The translations under genes and the position numbers were made by a program. Positions 1 to 5,047 of a DNA stretch of 5,826 bases are shown here, in pieces (the first letter of the stretch is position 1; every line of letters starts with the position of its first letter). Location of the stretch: contig WGBH01000197.1 of NCBI GenBank assembly GCA_015494435.1, positions 1 to 5,826 of the forward strand. Direction: 5' to 3'. The stretch comes from Thiotrichaceae bacterium (GTDB taxonomy: Bacteria > Pseudomonadota > Gammaproteobacteria > Thiotrichales > Thiotrichaceae). The notes beneath the pieces are model-generated. The model did not search any database. It saw only the letters and a program-made list of their open reading frames with translations, and was not told the DNA's origin.

Positions 1-501
1 GCTTAAGATCGTATAATTTCCTGAGAATCCTTCTAATGTACCTAAATTACCATCATCCGCAATTTGGTGACACGCAGTGCAACTCACCCCATCAATTGCC
101 GCATCATGGTAGCGATTACCCGTATTTAAAAAACCCTCACCAAAAATACTAACCTCCACCCCCTCTTTTTTCATGGTTTCATTTGCCATGGGTGCATGGC
201 AACGTGAACATTTATCATTAATTTCAGCGGAAACACTAGGATTTCGATGCAATTCAGTAGCAACTTTAGCGCGCCAATAAGGATCACGGGTTGAGTTTGC
301 CATCATGCTGGTTGACCAGTTTTTAACAATGGAAATATCCTTCCCCTTCTCATCACTTAAACCATCATGACATTGTGAACAATTCCCTGAACCTGAAAAA
401 TGAGAGCTTTCAAAGCTAGCATCAGCTGCTTCAAGTTGAGCTATTAATCCAATACTTAAAATGCTGGATAAAATAGTTAATATTACAGTTTTCATTCTCA
501 T
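1..501 (-). CDS. Multihaem c-type cytochrome, exported (3' end beyond window)
   Basis: The reading frame is open from an ATG at 501 to the left edge (167 codons), so the C-terminus is missing. The N-terminus looks like a Sec signal peptide: basic MRMK, a hydrophobic stretch over about residues 5-21, and likely cleavage near residues 25-26. Three haem c attachment motifs follow: CSQCH (41-45), CSRCH (98-102) and CTACH (141-145). The mature protein should therefore be a periplasmic multihaem electron carrier or redox enzyme, matured by the cytochrome c (Ccm) system. The stretch NWSTSMMANSTRDPYWRAKV (61-80) resembles a conserved segment I associate with multihaem cytochromes of unassigned function; this is recall, not a search. 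GAGG at 510-507 fits the ATG at 501 (5-nt gap); a second ATG at 495 is possible. The gene lies 95 nt downstream of the PilJ-like remnant, on the same strand. Substrate and total haem number cannot be told from this piece. Confidence 0.88.
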   Translation of the reverse strand, partial: MRMKTVILTILSSILSIGLIAQLEAADASFESSHFSGSGNCSQCHDGLSDEKGKDISIVKNWSTSMMANSTRDPYWRAKVATELHRNPSVSAEINDKCSRCHAPMANETMKKEGVEVSIFGEGFLNTGNRYHDAAIDGVSCTACHQIADDGNLGTLEGFSGNYTILS

Positions 502-525
502 ATTTTCCTCTGTTTCTATTATCTC

Positions 526-549
526 GTGACCAAATTCTTATTCGGTCAC
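526..549. repeat. Inverted repeat GTGACC-N12-GGTCAC upstream of cytochrome gene
   Basis: Perfect 6-bp arms GTGACC (526-531) and GGTCAC (544-549) are separated by a 12-nt AT-rich spacer. The element lies 25-48 nt upstream of the ATG of the multihaem cytochrome, where a repressor or activator could bind. It could also be a weak hairpin after the PilJ-like remnant, but no T-tract follows on the minus strand. I do not recognise it as the site of a known regulator, and arms this short can occur by chance. Confidence 0.3.
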
Positions 550-596
550 ACAATGTAGTATAAGCACCATCCATATAACACCTCGCACCCAAACGC

Positions 597-875
597 CTAT
601 TTGGTTGCGTAATACGAATTAAGTAAAGGTAAATTCTCATTCGTTGCTGATTTTAATCCTGCCTCAGAAACATCAGCATTGGCTAAAACAAGCTTATACT
701 CAGTCCATAATCCCTTGATTTTCTCCAATTGAGCAAGAATATCTTTATCAGTGCTTGCCAAAAGACCTAAATCAGCATCACCTTTAAATAAACCTGTGAA
801 TGTTTTTTCAAATAATGCCACCGTCTTAGTCAGTGCGGGGGGGGCTTTTACTATCATTAATAGTAATGCCGACAA
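597..875 (-). pseudogene. 3' remnant of a PilJ-type (type IV pili chemotaxis transducer N-terminal) domain gene
   Basis: The frame ends in TAG at 599-597 and is open to a TTG at 875. The C-terminal ~75 residues (TKTVALFEKTF, KGDADLGL, ILAQLEKIKGLW, NENLPLL) resemble the PilJ N-terminal domain family as I remember it: small, mostly exported helical sensor modules. Usual members begin with a signal peptide and a GRQRML(S/T)Q(K/R)M-like helix. Both are absent here, so the 5' part looks lost. The sequence upstream is a repeat cluster (895-1174). A C8 tract on the coding strand (844-837) lies just before the recognisable region. In the other frame upstream of it one reads INDSKSPP after the stops TAA and TAG, which looks like the eroded continuation of the domain, shifted by one base. 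No ribosome binding site precedes the TTG, so expression is doubtful. The alternative is a short intact hypothetical protein of 92 residues. Confidence 0.6.
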
Positions 876-894
876 TCTATGTTTCTTACTGCCA

Positions 895-1016
895 AAAAGG
901 GTAACTTCTCATAAACTGTCGGCAAGATCATATTTTTGGAGTCCAAGCTTTAGCTTGTCACTCGCACAAGCTAAAGCTTGGACTCCGACCCGTTAATTAT
1001 GAGAAGCTACCAAAAG
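895..1016. mobile_element. MITE-like element, 112 bp, with 15-bp TIRs and 5-bp target duplication
   Basis: The left terminus GGTAACTTCTCATAA (900-914) and the right terminus TTATGAGAAGCTACC (997-1011) are inverted copies of each other with one mismatch. The flanks carry the direct repeat AAAAG (895-899 and 1012-1016), as expected for a 5-bp target site duplication. The 112-bp interior encodes no transposase, so the element would be non-autonomous and moved in trans by an enzyme not in this window. It holds a perfect 21-bp hairpin (938-986). The target sequence AAAAG sits in an A-rich run, so the exact ends may be off by a base or two. I cannot assign a parent IS family. Confidence 0.62.
938..986. 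repeat. Perfect 21-bp inverted repeat with 7-nt loop inside the MITE-like element
   Basis: The arms at 938-958 and 966-986 are exact reverse complements, with CACTCGC (959-965) as the loop. The core of each arm (AAGCTTTAGCTT) is itself nearly palindromic. As RNA or single-stranded DNA this would fold into a very stable hairpin on either strand. No T-tract follows on either side, so it is not a classical intrinsic terminator. It may be the structural core of the mobile repeat, or a second repeat family nested in it. Confidence 0.85.
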
Positions 1017-1111
1017 GGATTTCAAGAGGACGAAACATAAAGCATTTTTTATTTGGATCATTAAGGAACGTGCATGAAATAATTTCCCGATTCTAACTTG
1101 CTCTTTTGCCC

Positions 1112-1174
1112 CTGATTCAACTATCTCAATCGTCACATAGAATAACTATGCTTCTCTTGAGATAGTTGAATCAG
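1112..1174. repeat. 18-bp perfect inverted repeat with nested 5-bp hairpin in the loop
   Basis: CTGATTCAACTATCTCAA (1112-1129) and TTGAGATAGTTGAATCAG (1157-1174) are exact reverse complements. The 27-nt loop contains a second palindrome, CATAG (1136-1140) / CTATG (1146-1150), around AATAA. The element begins 47 nt downstream of the hydrolase stop at 1222, so its transcript could form a 3' stem that protects or ends the mRNA, but there is no T-run after the stem on the minus strand. Its size and symmetry also fit a miniature palindromic repeat. It is unrelated in sequence to the repeat at 895-1016. Confidence 0.8.
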
Positions 1175-1221
1175 AAACAAAACTTCTTCGTCATAATAGG
1201 GAAGTTATTTCTTGCGCCTTC

Positions 1222-2190
1222 CTAAAGATCATTCTCTTCAATTTCCAAAACTGCAACACTGATGAGTTTTCCAATAGCTCCGTTATAATTAGTCCAATCT
1301 TTAAATTTTCCCATTACTTCAATGACTTTTGGCTTGATTTCATAGGCTTCTAGGTCATTTTCCATTTGTTCTTTGGTGGTGTTATAAACCAGTGAAAGAA
1401 ATTCTTTGAAATTTTCTAATACCTCCTTCCCCCCCATTGGTCCATGCCCTGGAATAACGATTTCAATCGGTAGTTTCAGCGCTTTATCCAGCACTGCCAT
1501 ATTACCAATATAACTGCCGTCATCGAGTCGTGGTGCTCGATTGTTAAAGGCATTGTCACCTGTAATAAGCACTTTATCTTCGACAATTTCATACATTGCA
1601 TCGGTTAAAGTATGAGCTTTTTCACTCAGATGCACCTTAATGGTTATATTATCAATTTTAATTTCTTGCTGATCTTTTAACGCTTCCGTCGGGATGGTTG
1701 CAATGGTTTCTTTGCTTGCTCCTTTGGTTCTATCCATCATCAGATCGATCTACACCTGTGCCTCACCATCGGTTGCAAGCTCGATCATTTTAGGATGTGC
1801 ATAGATTTTCACATCCTTATTCGCTTCAACAAATGCCTGATTTCCAAGCCAATGATCACCATGCACATGCGTATTAAAAACATGCGTAATCGGATTTTTA
1901 GTTTGTTGTCGAATACGTTTTAATACAGCTCTCCCCGTTTCAACCGTTCCACCTGGATCAAGCACAATCACACTTTTTTCTGTTATCACAAAAGCAGGGT
2001 TATTCATAAACCCTCTATTTTCAGGGTTAGGTCCCTCTAATGGTCCTGGAATAAACCAAGTATGTGCCGCAACCTTTTTGGTTTTATAACCAGATAAAAT
2101 ATCAGTAGATTGATCTTTTGCCGATACTGATAAAATAATTAAAAAGCTAATTAAAATAGCACCTAGTTTACTGTAATACGGTTTTTTCAT
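1222..2190 (-). pseudogene. Exported metallo-beta-lactamase-fold hydrolase, split by one in-frame amber codon
   Basis: The gene has 323 codons from ATG at 2190 to TAG at 1224-1222, interrupted only by TAG at 1752-1750 (codon 147). AGGGG at 2201-2197 is a good ribosome binding site. The N-terminus is a Sec signal (MKKPYY, hydrophobic to about residue 22, likely cleavage after SVSA). The Zn ligand motif HVHGDH is at residues 108-113. After the stop come the other MBL ligands: a His in KAHTLTD (193), the Asp of TGDN (212) and the His of PGHG (249). Length and layout fit periplasmic MBL-fold hydrolases such as the SoxH or quinoprotein-relay groups; the substrate is unknown. Frame and ligands are kept on both sides, so the stop is recent, read through, or a sequence error. 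Restart at ATGATG (1740) would give a 172-residue fragment lacking the first Zn motif. Confidence 0.85.
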
Positions 2191-2535
2191 GATAAGCCCC
2201 TGTGGAAGTTGGTGATTAATTTATTATCAACACCTTCTATCATAGCCTAACTAAAGGCAGATAATAAAACTTAAATACTTGTATTACTGTTGATGCCTTT
2301 ATAGAGAAAATTAGGTAAAAACCATAAAATCTATTAATAAAAATATTGATGTGTTGATTTGAAATCAAGAAAAAGTGAGACAAAAAATATATCCCTCACA
2401 AAGACAGAAAAATACGCTAAAAAAATATAAAAAGCCTTTGTATGCCCTCTGTTTTGCGAGAAATATGTTTTTTATTCTTATTTTTCATCATCAAAATGAA
2501 ATTTAATAAGTGAATATCTATAACAAAGCGACTCT
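2191..2535. other. Gene-free spacer between oxidase and hydrolase genes
   Basis: This 345-bp AT-rich spacer follows the copper oxidase stop and precedes the hydrolase start on the minus strand. I see no open frame worth calling. It should hold the end of the copper operon transcript and the hydrolase promoter. A possible -10 TATGAT lies on the minus strand near 2243-2238, but no good -35 box is spaced from it. T-rich runs occur on the minus strand around 2417-2437 without a clear G+C-rich stem in front, so a terminator is possible but not shown. An 8-bp inverted repeat TAAAGGCA / TGCCTTTA (2252-2259, 2294-2301) may be chance. Confidence 0.5.
2354..2368. promoter_or_regulatory. 15-bp palindrome TTGATTT-G-AAATCAA, possible operator
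   Basis: The two 7-bp arms are perfect. The half-sites TTGAT and ATCAA match those of FNR/Anr-type oxygen regulators, but the gap is 5 nt instead of the usual 4, so it is not a standard FNR box. It lies about 165 nt upstream of the hydrolase start and 170 nt downstream of the oxidase stop. It may be a regulator site or chance in AT-rich DNA. Confidence 0.25.
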
Positions 2536-4116
2536 TTAAACCACTACAAACTGCCCCATCATGCCTTGGTCTTCATGTTCTAAAATATGGCAGTGATACA
2601 TATAGGGTATTTTAGGATCAGAGTATTCTGGGAATGCCATAATAATACGCACTACTTCGCCTGCATGAACTAAAACCACATCTTTTAGCCCTGCTTCAAT
2701 AGCATTAGGTGCGATGCCATTGCGATCAAGAATTCTAAATTGCACATTATGCACATGGAAGGGATGCGCCATTGGGGAGGTATTACTGATTTCCCATATC
2801 TCGGTACTATTGCGCTTTACCGCAAAGTCAATACGGTTAATATCCATTGATTTGCCATTAATGCGGAACATTCCACCTGAACCAGCATCACGGGAACCAC
2901 CACGTCGCATCATTCCACCTCTCATCATACCGCCTCCCATCATTCCACCGCGCCCCATCATCCCCATTTCAAGTTCAAACTTGCGCGTTGTCACCGCTTT
3001 TTTAGGATTTAGTACCAATGAGCTTTGGCGTAAACTCATCGGTATCTTTCTCTGAGAAGGTTGAGCTTGGCGTGCATCAATCAGCATAATATCCAGTTCT
3101 TGACTCGACATCATACCCATCATACCCATCATACCCATCATTGGCATTCCTGAATTACTTTCACTGGTAATGCTCTTTAGTGTTATTTGCTTTTTATCAG
3201 AAACATCTAGCAAAATTTCAATACGCTCTGCGGCGGCAAGACGAATACTATCGGTTTGTAGAGGACGCTCCAAAAATCCACAGTCATTCGCAATGACATA
3301 AAATGGACGGTTATCACTAAACGCAAGCTGATAAGTACGTGCATTAGAACCATTATGCAAACGTAAGCGTAATACGGTGCGTTTAGCCTCTAGCGTTGGC
3401 GTAACCACACCATTCACCAGCACTGTTGAACCCTGCATTCCCATCATGCGATCAGGCATTCTGCTAAGATAATTTAATGAGCCATCCCGATTAAAACGAC
3501 GGTCTTGGAGGGTGCAGGGAATATCATCAATACCATAATCATTGGGCAAACCAAGCTGATCACTGCCATCATCGTCAATAATAAACAGCCCCGCTAAGCC
3601 ATGATAAACCTGTCGTCCCGTTTGGTGCATGGTGTGCGAGTGATACCACGTTGTCCCTGCTTCTTGACGGATCTGAAAACGTGATTGCCATGTTTGATTG
3701 GGTTGAATAGCCTGATGTGGGCCACCATCCATCTTGGCGGGCAATGTCATACCATGCCAGTGTAACGTTGCTACTTCATTCAGCCCATTGCGCACATTAA
3801 TGGTCACCGTATCGCCTCGTTTAGCACGTAATACTGGGCCTAGGTAACTTTGATTAATCCCCAAAGTTGGCGTATTAACCCCTCTAAAAAACTGATGCTG
3901 AGATGAATTAATCTGTAAATTAAAGCTGACTTGTTGCCCATTTCTCTGTGCGGGTGCTAACGGTGGTACAACAAAGGCATTACCCTTGTTAATTGTTCCC
4001 GCTGCCAGAACATGACTAGAAAAAGGTGCGAGTAAAGTTGCCGCCCCTACGGCACTCACTGTCTTTATAAAACCTCGACGTGATAGATTATTTGTAAGCC
4101 CTGATTTTTGTTTCAT
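2536..4116 (-). CDS. CueO/CopA-type multicopper oxidase, Tat-exported, Met-rich
   Basis: This 526-residue periplasmic multicopper oxidase, probably a cuprous oxidase, detoxifies Cu(I) while reducing O2 to water. The Tat signal is SRRGFIK (12-18) plus a hydrophobic stretch, cleaved near AAG (about 38-40). All four copper-ligand motifs are intact: HWHG (119-122), WYHSH (157-161), HPFHVH (451-456) and HCHILEHEDQGMM (508-520), the last giving the type 1 Cys509, His514 and axial Met. This fits three cupredoxin domains. Two Met-rich segments, MPMMGMMGMMGMM (324-336) and a GMM/GGMM-rich stretch (384-403), resemble the Cu(I)-collecting insert of CueO but are split in two. Start: AAGGA sits inside the last codons of the upstream cytochrome gene, whose stop lies 1 nt before this ATG, so translation is likely coupled. 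It is the last gene of the copper cluster. The symbol is left blank because cueO, copA and mco are used inconsistently. Confidence 0.95.
   Translation of the reverse strand: MKQKSGLTNNLSRRGFIKTVSAVGAATLLAPFSSHVLAAGTINKGNAFVVPPLAPAQRNGQQVSFNLQINSSQHQFFRGVNTPTLGINQSYLGPVLRAKRGDTVTINVRNGLNEVATLHWHGMTLPAKMDGGPHQAIQPNQTWQSRFQIRQEAGTTWYHSHTMHQTGRQVYHGLAGLFIIDDDGSDQLGLPNDYGIDDIPCTLQDRRFNRDGSLNYLSRMPDRMMGMQGSTVLVNGVVTPTLEAKRTVLRLRLHNGSNARTYQLAFSDNRPFYVIANDCGFLERPLQTDSIRLAAAERIEILLDVSDKKQITLKSITSESNSGMPMMGMMGMMGMMSSQELDIMLIDARQAQPSQRKIPMSLRQSSLVLNPKKAVTTRKFELEMGMMGRGGMMGGGMMRGGMMRRGGSRDAGSGGMFRINGKSMDINRIDFAVKRNSTEIWEISNTSPMAHPFHVHNVQFRILDRNGIAPNAIEAGLKDVVLVHAGEVVRIIMAFPEYSDPKIPYMYHCHILEHEDQGMMGQFVVV
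2908..2967 (-). repeat. Met/Gly/Arg-rich repeat segment in the oxidase
   Basis: Codons 384-403 encode MGMMGRGGMMGGGMMRGGMM, a run of MM pairs separated by glycine and arginine. The DNA is a degenerate repeat of CATCAT and CCACC/CCGCC units on the plus strand. Thioether-rich loops of this kind bind Cu(I) in CueO-like oxidases. The segment lies between cupredoxin domains 2 and 3, after the first Met-rich run. Confidence 0.75.
3112..3138 (-). repeat. Three exact 9-bp tandem repeats encoding (GMM)n in the oxidase
   Basis: CATACCCAT occurs three times in a row (3112-3120, 3121-3129, 3130-3138), with partial copies at the edges. It encodes GMMGMMGMM within the Met-rich run at residues 324-336. The repeat is in frame, so slippage would add or remove one GMM per event and tune the number of copper-binding methionines without breaking the gene. 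Confidence 0.85.
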
Positions 4117-4117
4117 T

Positions 4118-4591
4118 TTAGTTTCCTTCGTTTCGTTGTAACCACATTTGATAAGTCTTTGTTGGCCAAAGACTTTCGATATAACTTAATACGGCACGTT
4201 TATCCTTTGCTGATAATTTATCCTTAAAAGCTGGCATGGTGCCGCCGATTTTAATTCCTCCATTGTTGATAGTTTGTAGTAAAGCCCTTTCGGGATGATG
4301 CCATGTATGCCCTGTACCATTTAATGGCGGTGCAGGATATTTACCATTAGCTAATGGCTCTCGCCAATTGGATACTTGTCCAATGCCTTTTTCACCATGA
4401 CAAACTTGGCAATTTGCTTTAAATATACCGCGTCCACGCATTACTTCAGCCGTATTGCTAGGACCTGATGCCATTTTTTTTGTTGTGGTATTGGTTGTCA
4501 TCATTGGTTTACTAGCAGTTTCATTATTATTGTCACAGGCATTCAGAATAAGAAGTGATGTGATCGTTAAAAAATATAGACTGATTTTCAT
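4118..4591 (-). CDS. Monohaem cytochrome c lipoprotein of the copper cluster
   Basis: This 157-residue lipoprotein has the signal MKISLYFLTITSLLILNAC, with lipobox LNAC (16-19) and lipidation at Cys19. Asp20 at +2 favours inner-membrane retention by the E. coli Lol rule. A low-complexity Thr/Lys/Met linker leads to a class I cytochrome c domain with haem motif CQVCH (61-65) and likely axial Met119 in GGTMPAF. The C-terminus (LSYIESLWPTKTYQMW) is the usual final helix. The start at 4591 is chosen because GAGAG lies just upstream and the lipoprotein signal begins there. An ATG at 4609 in the same frame would add MFSERA and lacks a ribosome binding site. The stop lies 1 nt before the oxidase ATG, so the two are probably made together. 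It may carry electrons between the oxidase, or periplasmic Cu(I), and the respiratory chain; this is inference from context. Confidence 0.9.
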   Translation of the reverse strand: MKISLYFLTITSLLILNACDNNNETASKPMMTTNTTTKKMASGPSNTAEVMRGRGIFKANCQVCHGEKGIGQVSNWREPLANGKYPAPPLNGTGHTWHHPERALLQTINNGGIKIGGTMPAFKDKLSAKDKRAVLSYIESLWPTKTYQMWLQRNEGN

Positions 4592-4608
4592 TGCTCTCTC
4601 GCTAAACA

Positions 4609-4650
4609 TTGGCTACCAATGCCAAAAAATTGCTATTTTCTGTTTTGGCA
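4609..4650 (-). promoter_or_regulatory. Two mutually exclusive hairpins in the leader of the cytochrome gene
   Basis: In the minus-strand RNA, UGCCAAAA (4650-4643) can pair with UUUUGGCA (4627-4620). The UUGGC inside the latter (4625-4621) can pair instead with GCCAA (4613-4609). The second helix ends 9 nt before the GAGAGAG ribosome binding site of the cytochrome at 4591. The layout allows a switch between two structures, but both stems are short and nothing shows they are used. Confidence 0.25.
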
Positions 4651-4694
4651 AAGGTATTGATTTTGTTCTTATTTTTAGAATGATAAAAAACGAC

Positions 4695-5000
4695 TTATTT
4701 TTTGCAATTGCCTTTCATCATCCCCTGCATGGATTTCATTTTAGCTTTGTGAGCAGCGAATAATTTCTTACGCTGATTAATATCAACCGTATTGATGATT
4801 TTTATCATTTCATCTTCCATTGCTTTATGCATCGCCTCCATTGCTTTGGGTGTCATTTTTGAATGATCCATTTTAGAGTGATCCATACCCATCTTGGAAT
4901 GATCCATTTCTTGTGCATTATGACCGTCATCTGCAAAGCCGACTGTCGAAAGGGTTAATAGAATAGTGGTTGCTGTCGCAAGAATAAAATTAGTTTTCAT
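4695..5000 (-). CDS. Small exported Met/His-rich copper-binding protein
   Basis: This is a 101-residue protein with a clear Sec signal peptide (MKTNF, hydrophobic to about residue 21, cleavage after GFA at 23), so it is periplasmic. The mature N-terminus carries three MDHSKM units (32-37, 39-44, 44-49), a His/Met pattern seen in proteins of copper and silver resistance loci. The rest (about 52-101) is a charged, probably helical region with more Met and His (MEAMHKAM, KSMQGMMKGNC) and one Cys at 99. AAGGA at 5013-5009 is placed 8 nt before the ATG. It follows the DUF2231 gene by 47 nt and precedes the cytochrome lipoprotein, all on one strand. A role as periplasmic copper buffer or donor to the oxidase is inference. 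I do not recognise a named family. Confidence 0.88.
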   Translation of the reverse strand: MKTNFILATATTILLTLSTVGFADDGHNAQEMDHSKMGMDHSKMDHSKMTPKAMEAMHKAMEDEMIKIINTVDINQRKKLFAAHKAKMKSMQGMMKGNCKK

Positions 5001-5013
5001 TATGTTTTTCCTT

Positions 5014-5029
5014 GGGAAATTTGTTTCCC
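5014..5029 (-). other. 6-bp hairpin abutting the ribosome binding site of the Met/His-rich gene
   Basis: GGGAAA (5014-5019) and TTTCCC (5024-5029) pair around a 4-nt loop. On the mRNA the stem ends exactly where the AAGGA ribosome binding site begins (5013). It lies in the 47-nt gap after the DUF2231 stop. It could be a processing or stabilising stem that sets the relative yield of the two proteins; it lacks a T-run and is not a terminator. Confidence 0.35.
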
Positions 5030-5047
5030 TATTGGTTAGTTAATTAA

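Larger units (their letters stand above)
876..1221. other. Repeat-rich gene-free stretch between hydrolase and PilJ-like remnant
   Basis: This stretch holds no convincing gene. It contains the MITE-like element (895-1016) and a second unrelated inverted repeat (1112-1174), with about 95 nt of unassigned sequence between them. A minus-strand frame of about 46 codons (GTG near 1134 to TAA at 993) runs out of the second repeat into the MITE-like element. It has no ribosome binding site and I do not call it a gene. No tRNA or rRNA-like sequence was seen. Confidence 0.6.

Noticed and set aside
431..640. Minus-strand open frame of 69 codons across the cytochrome start
   Set aside because: It overlaps the cytochrome signal peptide in another frame and has no recognisable features.
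751..996. Plus-strand open frame of 81 codons
   Set aside because: It is antisense to the PilJ-like remnant and runs into the MITE hairpin, so it is chance coding.
993..1134. Minus-strand GTG frame of about 46 codons running from the second repeat into the MITE
   Set aside because: It has no ribosome binding site, no recognisable product, and its end lies in the mobile repeat.
1750..1752. TAG reassigned as a sense codon in this organism
   Set aside because: The hydrolase itself and the PilJ-like remnant both end in TAG, while the other complete genes end in TAA. General recoding is therefore not supported.
2354..2368. FNR/Anr box
   Set aside because: The half-sites match but the spacer is 5 nt rather than 4, so it is listed only as a palindrome.
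2417..2437. Intrinsic terminator after the oxidase gene
   Set aside because: The T-rich run on the minus strand has no stable G+C-rich stem in front of it.
2714..3055. Plus-strand open frame of 113 codons opposite the oxidase
   Set aside because: It lies wholly antisense to a multicopper oxidase with intact motifs. Its Pro/Ile-rich product is the mirror of the Met/Gly repeat codons.
4455..4763. Plus-strand open frame of 102 codons
   Set aside because: It overlaps the cytochrome lipoprotein and the Met/His-rich gene on the other strand, both of which have signal peptides and motifs. It has no family resemblance.
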